In this document: in pieces, positions 53,990 through 62,593 of the stretch
Numbering within the stretch: position 1 is the stretch's first letter
Layout: every line of letters begins with the position of its first letter
DNA from: Propionibacteriaceae bacterium P6A17
GTDB taxonomy: Bacteria; Actinomycetota; Actinomycetes; Propionibacteriales; Propionibacteriaceae
Direction: 5' to 3'
NCBI GenBank assembly: GCA_000619965.1
Contig: JHVD01000002.1
Location: 186,001-250,000, forward strand
DNA: 64,000 nucleotides
Program-made: the position numbers and the translations under genes
Notes under the pieces: generated by a model
The model's input: the letters and a program-made list of their open reading frames with translations, nothing else
Databases searched by the model: none
What the model was told of the DNA's origin: nothing

Positions 53990-55324
53990 GTGACCACACG
54001 AACCAACGTTGAACAAGTCCTTCCCGGCGTCCTCGACGACCTGCGTCGACTCGTCGCGATCCCTTCCGTGTCCTCGCTGACGGAGCATGACGACGACGTG
54101 CTCGCCGCAGCCGACGAGGTCGCGCGCCTCCTGCAGGAGGTGGGCGCCCCCGAGGTCCGCCTGATCGAGGCGGGCGGCAAGCCCGCGGTGTATGCGCACT
54201 TCCCGGCGCCCGCTGGCCAGCCGACGGTGCTGCTGTATTCGCACTACGACGTCCAGCCCACCGGCCCGCGCGACCAGTGGGCGACGGACCCGTTCGTCGC
54301 CACCGAGCGCGACGGCCGGCTGCGTGGCCGTGGCACCGCCGACGACAAGGGCGGCGTCGCGGTGCACCTGGCTGCTCTGCGGGCCTTCGACGGCAAGCCG
54401 CCGGTGGGCGTGAAGCTGCTCATCGAGGGCGAGGAGGAGGTCGGCTCTCCGACGATGCACGACCTGCTCGACCGCTACGCCGACGAGCTGGCCGCGGACG
54501 TCTTCATCATCGCCGACGGCACCAACTGGGACGTCGGCGTGCCCGCGCTCACGACGATGCTGCGCGGCGTCATCGACTGCCGCGTGACGTTGCAGACGCT
54601 CGAGACGCCGATGCACTCCGGGGCCTTCGGAGGCCCCGCGCCCGATGCACTCACCGCGATGTGTCGGCTCATGGCGACGCTGCACGACGAGCACGGCAAC
54701 GTCGCCGTCGAGGGCCTCGACGCCTCCGACGAGGTACCCGTCGACTATCCCGAAGAGCGGTTCCGTGCCGAGTCTGGGATGCTCGAGGGAGTCGAGCTCC
54801 TGGGCGAGGGCCCCATCGCAGCCCGCCTGTGGACGAAGCCGACGGCGACGGTGCTGGCCATGGATGCCACGCCGGTGAAGGATGTGTCCAACATCCTGCA
54901 CTCGAGCTGCCGGGCCGTCGTCTCGTGCCGGATCTCGCCCACCGACGATCCGGTCCGGGCCACGGAGGCCCTGCGTCGCCACCTGCTTGCCAACGTGCCC
55001 TGGGGTGCGCGCGTGGAGCTCGATTTCGGGCGGCACAGCGGCGGCAGCCTCGTCGAGCTCACCGATGCCCGGGCGCAGGCGGTCGTCGAGGCCTTCCGGG
55101 AGTCCTTCGGCGTCGACCCGGTGGCGGCCGGCACCGGCGGCTCGATCCCGATCGTGGGCGAGTTCGTCCGCCGCAACGAGGGTGCCCTCGTGCTGGTGTC
55201 GGCCGTCGTCGACCCGTACTCGCGCATGCACGGCATCGACGAGTCGCTCGGCCTCGACGACTTCCGCAAGGCGTGCCTCGCGGAGGCGCTCATGCTCGAG
55301 AAGCTGGCGGAGGGGGCACGCTGA
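53990..55324 (+). CDS. M20-family metallopeptidase (dipeptidase)
   Basis: The 444-residue cytoplasmic di-zinc enzyme has the first metal ligand in Y-S-H-Y-D-V-Q (about residue 85), the bridging Asp in G-R-G-T-A-D-D-K-G, and the catalytic Glu pair in I-E-G-E-E-E-V-G-S. A dimerisation insert follows, and the last ligand His lies in R-M-H-G-I-D-E. It probably hydrolyses dipeptides. One base of overlap (TGATG) links it to aspartase, so amino acids from peptides could feed directly into deamination. Confidence 0.92.
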   Translation: MTTRTNVEQVLPGVLDDLRRLVAIPSVSSLTEHDDDVLAAADEVARLLQEVGAPEVRLIEAGGKPAVYAHFPAPAGQPTVLLYSHYDVQPTGPRDQWATDPFVATERDGRLRGRGTADDKGGVAVHLAALRAFDGKPPVGVKLLIEGEEEVGSPTMHDLLDRYADELAADVFIIADGTNWDVGVPALTTMLRGVIDCRVTLQTLETPMHSGAFGGPAPDALTAMCRLMATLHDEHGNVAVEGLDASDEVPVDYPEERFRAESGMLEGVELLGEGPIAARLWTKPTATVLAMDATPVKDVSNILHSSCRAVVSCRISPTDDPVRATEALRRHLLANVPWGARVELDFGRHSGGSLVELTDARAQAVVEAFRESFGVDPVAAGTGGSIPIVGEFVRRNEGALVLVSAVVDPYSRMHGIDESLGLDDFRKACLAEALMLEKLAEGAR

Positions 55325-56808
55325 TGCGCACCCGCACCGAACGCGACTCGCTCGGCGAGCTGGAGATTCCCGTCGACGCCTACTGGGGCGTGCACACGGC
55401 CCGGGCGGTGGAGAACTTCCCGATCAGCCGCCGCACCATCGGCATCTACCCGGAGCTGGTGCGGGCATTCGCGCAGATCAAGCAGGCCGCGGCCCGCGCC
55501 AACGCGGATCTGGGAGAGCTCGACGACGAGCGCGCCGGCTACATCGATCGCGCCTGCCAGGACATCATCGACGGCAACCTGCACGACCAGTTCGTCGTCG
55601 GGGTCATCCAGGGTGGGGCGGGCACGAGCTCCAACATGAACGCGAACGAGGTCATCGCCAACCGTGCCCTGGAGCTGGCGGGCAGGGACAAGGGCGACTA
55701 CTCCTACATCCACCCGATCGACCACGTGAACCGGGCGCAGTCCACCAACGACACCTACCCGTCGGCGGTGAAGCTCGCCATCGCCCAGGGGCTGCGCAAG
55801 CACATCGCCGAGTTGCAGTTGCTCCAGTATTCGTTCCACAAGAAGTCGCGCGAGTTCCGCGACGTGCTGAAGATCGGCCGCACGCAGTTGCAGGACGCGG
55901 TGCCGATGACGCTCGGGCAGGAGTTCCACGGCTTCTCGTCGACGCTCGGCGAGGACATCGAGCGCATGCAGCAACATCTGCCGTTGCTGTTCGAGCTCAA
56001 TCTCGGCGCGACCGCCATCGGCACGGGCATCACGGCCCATCCCGACTACGCGCCGGCCGTGATGCAGCACCTGCGCGAGATCACCGGCGAGTCCGGCCTC
56101 AGCACCGCCCGGGACCTCATCGAGGCGACGAGCGACACCGGCGTGTTCATGTCGACGTCGTCGGTGCTGCGCCGCAACGCGATGAAGATCTCGAAGATCT
56201 GCAACGACCTGCGCCTGTTGTCTTCGGGCCCGCAGGCAGGCCTGGGCGAGATCCGCCTGCCTGCGAGACAGGCGGGCTCGTCGATCATGCCCGGCAAGGT
56301 CAATCCGGTCATTCCCGAGGCGGTCACGCAGGTGGCCTACATCATCGCGGGCTCTGACGTGACCGTCGCGATGGCCTCCGAGGGTGGTCAGCTGCAGCTC
56401 AATGCCTTCGAGCCGGTGATGGCGCACGTGATCCTCCAGAACCTCACCTGGCTTCGTCGTTCGATCCGTACGCTGCGGATCAACTGCGTCGACGGCATCA
56501 CCGCCGACCGGGAGCGGCTGGCGGAGATGGTGGGCTCGTCGGTGGGCGTGGTGACCGCGCTCTCGCCGGCCATCGGCTACCAGAATGCCGCCGACGTCGC
56601 CAAGGCTGCGCTGCGCGGGGAGGGTACGGTGCGGGAGCTCGTCGTCCAGCGGGGCCTGCTCACCGCGGGCCAGGTGGAGGAGCTGCTCAACCCGGCGAGC
56701 CTGTCCAATCAGGGGCCGGAGACGCAGTCGATGCCGAAGCTCACTCCGGAGCTGATCGCCGCGATCGAGAGCGACCTCGACGTGGCGGACGCGCACGAAC
56801 ACTTCTGA
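55324..56808 (+). CDS. aspA: Aspartate ammonia-lyase
   Basis: The 494-residue superfamily member converts aspartate to fumarate and ammonia. The signature G-S-S-I-M-P-G-K-V-N-P-V-I-P-E is near residue 319, with G-G-A-G-T-S-S-N-M-N near 97 and Q-S-T-N-D-T-Y-P near 140. The M-R-T-R-T-E-R-D-S-L-G start and the G-x-G-T-S-x-N-M-N-x-N-E-V-I-A-N run fit both aspartase and fumarase C. The P-G-K-V-N-P-V-I-P-E form and the pairing with a dipeptidase favour aspartase. Confidence 0.9.
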   Translation: MRTRTERDSLGELEIPVDAYWGVHTARAVENFPISRRTIGIYPELVRAFAQIKQAAARANADLGELDDERAGYIDRACQDIIDGNLHDQFVVGVIQGGAGTSSNMNANEVIANRALELAGRDKGDYSYIHPIDHVNRAQSTNDTYPSAVKLAIAQGLRKHIAELQLLQYSFHKKSREFRDVLKIGRTQLQDAVPMTLGQEFHGFSSTLGEDIERMQQHLPLLFELNLGATAIGTGITAHPDYAPAVMQHLREITGESGLSTARDLIEATSDTGVFMSTSSVLRRNAMKISKICNDLRLLSSGPQAGLGEIRLPARQAGSSIMPGKVNPVIPEAVTQVAYIIAGSDVTVAMASEGGQLQLNAFEPVMAHVILQNLTWLRRSIRTLRINCVDGITADRERLAEMVGSSVGVVTALSPAIGYQNAADVAKAALRGEGTVRELVVQRGLLTAGQVEELLNPASLSNQGPETQSMPKLTPELIAAIESDLDVADAHEHF

Positions 56809-56817
56809 CGGCACCAC

Positions 56818-56855
56818 GCCGGCGGTGGGGTCCGGCGTCGGGCCCCACCGCCGGC
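56818..56855. terminator. Hairpin terminator between aspA and the HPr gene
   Basis: GCCGGCGGTGGGG (56818-56830) and CCCCACCGCCGGC (56843-56855) are perfect 13-bp arms between converging genes. Confidence 0.8.
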
Positions 56856-56862
56856 GGGTGCG

Positions 56863-57114
56863 CTAGTCGAGGTTGGAGGCGATGAGTTCGGCGATGCGCT
56901 CGACGGCGGCCTCGTCGTCGCCGCTGACGGTGACCTCCGCGCCGTGCTCGGCTCCCAACGACATGATCATGAGCGGAGACGACGCGACGACCGACTGCCC
57001 GTTGCAGCGCAACACCACCTGCCCCGGCAGGGCCTGCGCGGCCTGGGCGATGAGTCGAGCCGGTCGTGCGTGCAACCCGATCATCGATCCCACGCGGATC
57101 GTCCTGTCGGCCAA
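56863..57114 (-). CDS. ptsH: Phosphocarrier protein HPr (stand-alone copy)
   Basis: The 83-residue protein has the canonical HPr layout: M-I-G-L-H-A-R-P-A-R with His15, and A-S-S-P-L-M-I-M-S-L with Ser46. The start is the TTG at 57114, because AAGGGAG lies six bases upstream and the resulting length is exactly that of HPr; the frame continues upstream but encodes nothing HPr-like. It is monocistronic and far from enzyme I. Being outside a substrate operon, it is the better candidate for the general HPr. Confidence 0.88.
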   Translation of the reverse strand: MADRTIRVGSMIGLHARPARLIAQAAQALPGQVVLRCNGQSVVASSPLMIMSLGAEHGAEVTVSGDDEAAVERIAELIASNLD

Positions 57115-57280
57115 CGCTGGCTCCCTTCTCGCTCTCGGGCGCACGTGCGTCCGCGACCATGTGCACGCTGGGCGCCCACCTACATCTATACACGACGGTG
57201 CCAAGCGCGTGCCATGGAGGGTGTCACAACCGTGGTCGGCCCCCGTGGCGGGCCCCGAGTTGGAGTATGCCGCAGCAGTG

Positions 57281-57295
57281 AATACCATCGGTATT
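57281..57295 (+). promoter_or_regulatory. Palindromic operator candidate before the TetR-ATPase-YhgE operon
   Basis: AATACC-ATC-GGTATT is a perfect 6-bp inverted repeat with a three-base centre, 25 bases before the TetR start. Its size and position suit autorepression by the TetR protein. It also lies in the divergent region upstream of the HPr gene. Confidence 0.55.
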
Positions 57296-57320
57296 GAAGA
57301 CCAACGGTTTTGGAGGGGAT

Positions 57321-57923
57321 GTGGCGAGCAGACCGGCACGAGGCGCCGTGCACAGCGGGCTGATGGACGCGGCCAGGGAGGTGTTCGCTGCGCGCGGCTA
57401 CGAGCGCGCCAGCCTCCAGCAGATCGCGGACCGGGCGGGCTTCACCAAGGGGGCCGTCTACTCCAACTTCGCCTCAAAGCCGGACCTGTTCGTCGCGGCC
57501 TACCAGCGCCGCATCGAGGAATGGGTCGACGACGTCGAACCGCGGCTGACCGAGGCTCTCGCCGCGGCTGAGTCGCTGGACGTCGTCGCTGAACGCCTCG
57601 CCGAGACCCTGACAGCGGAGGTCGACAGCGGGCCGAGCCAGCAGCTCGCGCTCGCCGAGTTTCGCCTCCTGGCCGTCCGGTCCGACGAGGTGCGCGCCGC
57701 CTACGAACGCCTCCTTGAGCAACGCGTCGCGCTGATCGCCGACGCCCTGGCCCGGCACCCGCTGACCGCGGGCCGGCCCGTCGAGGGCAACCGGGCCATC
57801 GCATTCGCGGCGCTGGCGCTCGTCGGCGCGCTGACGCTCGAGCGCTCCGCCGCTCCCGGGATGGTGGACGACGACCTGGTGCGCGAGGCGATCGCGGGCT
57901 GCCTGAAGGGATTGCTGGCATGA
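57321..57923 (+). CDS. TetR-family regulator of the YhgE exporter operon
   Basis: The 200-residue regulator has a TetR helix-turn-helix at about 12-58 (A-S-L-Q-Q-I-A-D-R-A-G-F-T-K-G-A-V-Y-S-N-F-A-S-K). Its TetR_C-like helical domain has L-A-L-A-E-F-R-L-L-A. The GTG at 57321 follows GGAGGGG closely; an in-frame TTG at 57294 lies over the palindrome and is less likely. The ATGA overlap with the ATPase gene makes this the first gene of a three-gene operon it probably controls. Confidence 0.87.
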   Translation: MASRPARGAVHSGLMDAAREVFAARGYERASLQQIADRAGFTKGAVYSNFASKPDLFVAAYQRRIEEWVDDVEPRLTEALAAAESLDVVAERLAETLTAEVDSGPSQQLALAEFRLLAVRSDEVRAAYERLLEQRVALIADALARHPLTAGRPVEGNRAIAFAALALVGALTLERSAAPGMVDDDLVREAIAGCLKGLLA

Positions 57924-58720
57924 GTGTGGTGTTGCAGGCCACGGGGCTGGAGGCCGAGGGCAGGGAGGGGCGCATCTTCGGCCCCCTCGACCTCACGTTG
58001 CACGAGGGCGACGTGTGCCTCGTGCACGGCGAACAAGGCAGCGGCAAGTCGTCGCTGCTGCTGGCGCTCGTCGGGCGGCTGCGCGAATCCCACGGCACCC
58101 TGCTGATCGACGGCATCGACGCCATGGCGAACCCCCGCGAGGCGATGGCGCGCACGACCGTGGCCCGCATCGGCGACTACGTCGTGCCGGAGGACCGGCT
58201 CACGCTGCGCGAATCCATCTACGAACGCTGCTTCATCGACGGCATCCCCGTCGCCAACGGGGCCAAGCGCATGGACCAGCTCGAACGCCTGCTGGGTTTC
58301 CGCTTCGACCGCTCCATGGAGATGGCGCAGTTCACGCCCCTGGAGCGCACCGTCGCCTCCGTCCTGCTCGCGCTGCTGCGTCCGGCACGGGTCGTCGTCC
58401 TCGACGACGCCGACGTGCTGGTCCCGCACGAGCAGCTCGGGCTCATGTTCGAGCTGCTGCGCCGGGTGCTCGCGCTCGACGGGGCGGTGCTCGTCGCCAC
58501 CACCCTCAACGACGAGATCCCCGGACCCGGCATCGTCGAGCTGGCACTGCCACCCAAGCCGCGCCGCGCCACCACCCCCATCGAGGACGAGGCGGTGCGC
58601 GTCACCCGCGGCGACGACACGCCCGCGGTGCTGGACCGCGACGTCCTCTACGACGCGGTTCGCCACGCAGCGCCCCTGCCGAGCGGGGATGACGACGACG
58701 ATGAGGAGCCCGAAACATGA
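57920..58720 (+). CDS. ABC-type ATPase with degenerate signature motif
   Basis: The 266-residue protein has an intact Walker A (G-E-Q-G-S-G-K-S, 37-44). At the place of the LSGGQ signature it has F-T-P-L-E-R (138-143), and Walker B ends V-V-V-L-D-D-A-D with Asp163 instead of the catalytic Glu. The H-loop His is replaced as well (A-T-T-L-N-D). The C-terminal tail is acidic (D-D-D-D-D-E-E). Such changes should give slow or no hydrolysis as a normal ABC dimer. It overlaps the YhgE gene by four bases, so it is probably the cytoplasmic partner of that membrane protein. Confidence 0.8.
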   Translation: MSVVLQATGLEAEGREGRIFGPLDLTLHEGDVCLVHGEQGSGKSSLLLALVGRLRESHGTLLIDGIDAMANPREAMARTTVARIGDYVVPEDRLTLRESIYERCFIDGIPVANGAKRMDQLERLLGFRFDRSMEMAQFTPLERTVASVLLALLRPARVVVLDDADVLVPHEQLGLMFELLRRVLALDGAVLVATTLNDEIPGPGIVELALPPKPRRATTPIEDEAVRVTRGDDTPAVLDRDVLYDAVRHAAPLPSGDDDDDEEPET

Positions 58721-60897
58721 GCCACGTGACACACTTCCTGCGCTACGAGTTTCGCCGCTTCAAGGGGCGCTCGCGCATCGCGCTCGTGTTCATCCTGCTG
58801 GTGCCCCTGCTGTACGCGGGGCTCTACCTCGGTGCCAATTGGGACCTCTACGGCCACATCGACGACATCAAGGTCGCCGTCGTGAACCAGGACGAGCCCG
58901 TGGACTACCAAGGGCAGACGGTCGACGCGGGGGCGCAGTTCGTCGAAGCGTTGAAGGACCGCCCGGTGTTCGACTGGCAGTTCCTCGACACACCTCAGGA
59001 GGCGGCCGACGGGCTGCGGGAGGGCACCTACTTCATGACCATCACCGTGCCGAAGGACTTCTCCTCCCGCCTGGTGAGCGCCGGCAGCCTTCGCCCCGAA
59101 CGCGCCGTCATCCAGATGCGCCGCGACGACGCAAACGGCTTCGTCATCGGCTCGCTGACGAGCAAGGCCGAGGATGCGCTCGCCAAGACCCTGGATTCCA
59201 CCGTCGCCGACGCCTACTTCAGGGCCATGTTCGGCTCCCTCGAGGAGATCCGCCAGGGCATGATTGCTGCCGCCGACGGCGCGAAGCAGCTCGACGACGG
59301 GCTCGCCCAGGTCGCCTCCGGGGTGTCGCAGATGCACGACGAGGTCCAGAAGGCAGCCGCCGGCACCGACGAGCTGCAGGCCGCGGTCCAGCAGATCGAC
59401 CAGTCCATGGCGGGGCTGGAGGGCTCCGTCGTGACGCTGACGACGGGCACCCAGCAGGTCCGACGTGGCCTGACGCAGGTGGGGACCGCCAGCGCCGCCG
59501 TCGTCGGCGACCTGCGCACCGCCGACGCGCAGGTCCAGCAGCTCACCGACCACGCCCTCACCACCCTGCCGCGCATGCGTGCCCAGGTGGGCGAGCTGGT
59601 CGACGCGCAGGAGCAGATCCGCGGCGACGGCAAGGGCATCGTCGAGGACATGGACCATCGCGTGGGGCTCGCCCTGGCCGCGGTGGACGCCGTCGTCGCG
59701 GCGCATCCCGAGTTGGGCAACGACGCCGACATCCGGTCGTTGCGTGAGCGCCTCGCGGCGATCCGCGGGCTCCAGACGGACCTCGCGACGCAGACGGCCA
59801 ACGTGTCCGAGCTCGCCGCCACGCTGAGGGCCGAGCTCGACGGGGCCAACCTCGACACGAGCGCCAAGGCGGTGCGGCAGTCGATGGCCGACGCGCGCGA
59901 ATCCGCCGGTGGGGTAGCCGACGGCGTGCAGTCGGTCTCGTCGGGGATCGACACCATCGACTCGGCCGTGCAGCAGGGCCAGGAGGCGATGGCCGGTGCC
60001 GGGGCGTCGCTGCGCACCCTGCTCGGCACCGCTCCCGGCATGCTCGAGGGCGTGGTGCGGCTGAGCGACGCGCTGGGGCAGCTCAACACCGCCATGCCGC
60101 AGCTTTCCGACGGCGCCCACCAGCTCGCGACGGGCCTCGACGAGGGCCTCCAGCGGCTTCCCCAGCTCACCGACGAGGAGCGCGACAATCTGGCCGTGGC
60201 GATGAGCCAGCCGGTCGACTTCGACCAGCAGGTCGACAACGACGCGGGCGTCTACGGGCGCGGCGTCGCGCCCATGTTCCTGGCGATGGGCATGTGGATC
60301 GTTACGGTGTCCGGCTTCCTCGTGGTGCGCACCATCTCCGGGCGCGCGCTGACGGGCCGGGGCAATCCGCTGCGCATCACCGCGACGGGGCTCGGCCCGA
60401 TCTCGGCCGTGGCGCTCGCCGGCGCGTGGGTGATGGGGCTCGGCGTGTGGGGGCTGCTCGGGCTCGACCCGGTGCATCCGTTCCTGTTCCTGCTGCTCAT
60501 CACCGTCGCGTCGCTGTCGTTCATTGCGCTGGGCTACGTCTTCCGGCTGCTCATGGGATCGCCACAAACGGCCGTGTTCCTCGTGTGGTTGATCCTGCAG
60601 CTACCGTCCTCGGGCGGTACGTTCCCGCCGCAGATGCTCCCCGAGGCCTTCCAGGCGTTGACCGTGGTGTCGCCGATGTACTACGCCGTGTGCGCGTTCC
60701 GCGTGGCCATCTCGGGCGGGCAGTTCACCACCTACTGGATGTGTATCGCGGTGCTGCTGGGCATCCTGATCGTCTCGGTGATCGGGTCGGTGCTGCTGGT
60801 GCGTCGCCGCCAGCGGTTCCGCATGCGCGATCTCCACCCGCCGATGGTCACCTCGGAGTCGACGGCGGACTTCGCCTTCTCCGTACGCCCCCGCTGA
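58717..60897 (+). CDS. YhgE/Pip-type ABC-2 membrane protein
   Basis: The 726-residue protein has one N-terminal helix (about 20-40) and a very long external region of about 470 residues with coiled-coil heptads, in which short G-A-x-Q-L-x-x-G-L motifs recur. Five or six C-terminal helices (from about 520) end in V-R-R-R-Q-R. This is the arrangement of YhgE/phage-infection proteins, relatives of MmpL/ABC-2 exporters and of the EsaA type VII secretion factor. The substrate is unknown. Coupling to an unusual ATPase and a TetR regulator points to inducible export. Confidence 0.88.
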   Translation: MSHVTHFLRYEFRRFKGRSRIALVFILLVPLLYAGLYLGANWDLYGHIDDIKVAVVNQDEPVDYQGQTVDAGAQFVEALKDRPVFDWQFLDTPQEAADGLREGTYFMTITVPKDFSSRLVSAGSLRPERAVIQMRRDDANGFVIGSLTSKAEDALAKTLDSTVADAYFRAMFGSLEEIRQGMIAAADGAKQLDDGLAQVASGVSQMHDEVQKAAAGTDELQAAVQQIDQSMAGLEGSVVTLTTGTQQVRRGLTQVGTASAAVVGDLRTADAQVQQLTDHALTTLPRMRAQVGELVDAQEQIRGDGKGIVEDMDHRVGLALAAVDAVVAAHPELGNDADIRSLRERLAAIRGLQTDLATQTANVSELAATLRAELDGANLDTSAKAVRQSMADARESAGGVADGVQSVSSGIDTIDSAVQQGQEAMAGAGASLRTLLGTAPGMLEGVVRLSDALGQLNTAMPQLSDGAHQLATGLDEGLQRLPQLTDEERDNLAVAMSQPVDFDQQVDNDAGVYGRGVAPMFLAMGMWIVTVSGFLVVRTISGRALTGRGNPLRITATGLGPISAVALAGAWVMGLGVWGLLGLDPVHPFLFLLLITVASLSFIALGYVFRLLMGSPQTAVFLVWLILQLPSSGGTFPPQMLPEAFQALTVVSPMYYAVCAFRVAISGGQFTTYWMCIAVLLGILIVSVIGSVLLVRRRQRFRMRDLHPPMVTSESTADFAFSVRPR

Positions 60898-60979
60898 GCC
60901 GGGCGGACGTCGTCGCCGCCTGCGAGCCCGGGCCCACGAGGCCAAAGGGGCGGGGCGACGTCGTCGGCGTGGCTCAGCG
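60892..60979. terminator. Possible bidirectional hairpin at the YhgE / alpha-glucosidase junction
   Basis: CGCTGAGCC (60892-60900) and GGCTCAGCG (60971-60979) are perfect 9-bp arms that overlap the 3' ends of the two converging genes. The intervening loop is long and GC-rich. Confidence 0.35.
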
Positions 60980-62593
60980 CAGCCAGACTGCCGCGTCCTT
61001 GGGGAGCGTGGCCCCGAGGGGCTCGCTCGAGGTCAGCACCTCGCGGTCTGCGGGCAGCGGCAGCGGGGCGCCGGAGACGTTGACGATCACCAGTACGCCG
61101 GCGTTCTCGTAGGCGAGGACCCCGTCGCCGAAGTCGTCCCGCCAGGTGAGGGTGCCCTGCCCGAGGCCGAGGTCACGGCGAAGCCGCAGCCACCGTCGGT
61201 ACAGCTCAAGCGTCGACCCCTCGACGCCGGACTGCGCGTCGACGGCGAGTGCCCGGTAACTGCCGGGCTGGGGCAGCCACGTGCGACCCGTCGGGGAGAA
61301 GCCAAGGCCCGGCGCGTCGGCCTCCCAGGGCAGCGGAATGCGGCAGCCGTCGCGGCCGATCTCCTCGTGCCCCGATTGGAACCACGCGGGGTCCTGCCGG
61401 TATTCGTGCGGCAGCGTCGTGTGGTCGGGGAGGCCGAGCTCCTCGCCTTGGTACAGGTAGGCCGAGCCGGGCAGTGACAGCTCCATCATCGTCGCCGCGC
61501 GGGCGCGGCGCAGGCCGAGGGCGTGGTCGGGCTGCTCGTCGTCGGGCCCGATGAAGGCCTCGTGCACGCCGGGGCGTTCGCGGCGGCCGAGCCTGGAGAC
61601 GTGGCGCATGGCGTCGTGGTTGGACAGCACCCACGTCGTCGGGGCGCCGACGGCCTCGTCGGCGTCGAGCGAGTGCGTGATGCACTCCCGGTAGGCGTCG
61701 GCGTCCCACTCGCTCGCGAGGAAGCGGAAGTTGAAGGCCGTGTGCATCTCGTCGGGGCGCAGGTACAGGGCGAGTCGTTCGGGCACGTCCACCCAGGCTT
61801 CCGCGACGAGGATGCGCTCGCCGGAGTATTCGTCGAGGATGCGTCGCCACCGCCGGTAGATGTCGTGCACCCCGTCCTGATCCCACATCGGGCCTTGTCC
61901 GCCAGCGATCATGCGGTAGTCGGCGTCGTCGTCGGGCAGGCCTGGGGCCTTCACGAGCGAGTGGGCGACGTCGACTCGGAAGCCGTCCACGCCGCGGTCC
62001 AGCCAGAAGCGCAGGATGTCGTCGAAGCCCTGACGCACGCGCTCGTCGTCCCAGTTGAGGTCGGGCTGGGTGACGTCGAAGAGGTGGAGATACCACTGCT
62101 CGGGGTTGCCGTCGGCGTCGACGAGGCGCGTCCAGCCCTTGCCGCCGAAGATCGAGGTCCAGTTGTTGGGCGGCAGCTCGCCGTGCTCGCCGCGGCCGTC
62201 GGCAAAGTGGTACATCGCGCGCTCGGGGGAGCCGGGCGCGGCGGCCAGGGCGGCCTTGAACCAGGCGTGCTGCGAGCTCGTGTGGTTGGGCACCAGATCG
62301 ACGATCAGCTTCAGCCCGCGCGCGTGGCAGGCCTCGACGAGCGCTTCGGCGTCGGCGAGCGTGCCGAACAGCGGGTCGATGGACTGGTAGTCGGAGACGT
62401 CGTAGCCGGCGTCCTTCATGGGGGAGGCATAGAACGGCGAGCACCAGATCGCGTCGACGCCCAAGTCCTTCACGTGGTCGAGCCGGGCGATGATGCCGGG
62501 GATGTCGCCGTAGCCGTCGCCGTCGGCGTCGGAGAACGAGCGAGGGTAGATCTGGTAGATGACGGCGTCGCGCCACCAGGGTGCTTGGGTCAC
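60974..62593 (-). CDS. Alpha-glucosidase, glycoside hydrolase family 13
   Basis: The 539-residue enzyme starts V-T-Q-A-P-W-W-R-D-A-V-I-Y-Q-I-Y-P-R-S-F. It has the GH13 regions: D-L-V-P-N-H-T, the nucleophile Asp in G-F-R-V-D-V-A-H, the acid Glu in V-A-E-A-W-V, and the stabilising Asp in L-S-N-H-D. The Y-Q-I-Y-P-R-S-F-x-D-x-x-G-D-G-x-G-D-x-x-G-I start is that of oligo-1,6/alpha-1,4-glucosidases. There is no signal peptide, so it acts on sugars imported by the divergent ABC system. The GTG overlaps the LacI stop (GTGA). Confidence 0.92.
   Translation of the reverse strand: MTQAPWWRDAVIYQIYPRSFSDADGDGYGDIPGIIARLDHVKDLGVDAIWCSPFYASPMKDAGYDVSDYQSIDPLFGTLADAEALVEACHARGLKLIVDLVPNHTSSQHAWFKAALAAAPGSPERAMYHFADGRGEHGELPPNNWTSIFGGKGWTRLVDADGNPEQWYLHLFDVTQPDLNWDDERVRQGFDDILRFWLDRGVDGFRVDVAHSLVKAPGLPDDDADYRMIAGGQGPMWDQDGVHDIYRRWRRILDEYSGERILVAEAWVDVPERLALYLRPDEMHTAFNFRFLASEWDADAYRECITHSLDADEAVGAPTTWVLSNHDAMRHVSRLGRRERPGVHEAFIGPDDEQPDHALGLRRARAATMMELSLPGSAYLYQGEELGLPDHTTLPHEYRQDPAWFQSGHEEIGRDGCRIPLPWEADAPGLGFSPTGRTWLPQPGSYRALAVDAQSGVEGSTLELYRRWLRLRRDLGLGQGTLTWRDDFGDGVLAYENAGVLVIVNVSGAPLPLPADREVLTSSEPLGATLPKDAAVWLR

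Noticed and set aside
52544-55231. Minus-strand frame of about 900 codons across purL and the M20 gene
   Set aside because: Antisense of two well-recognised enzymes, without motifs of its own.
55324-56808. Fumarase C
   Set aside because: Fumarase and aspartase share the main signature; the G-K-V-N-P-V-I-P-E form and the coupling to a dipeptidase favour aspartase, though fumarase is not fully excluded.
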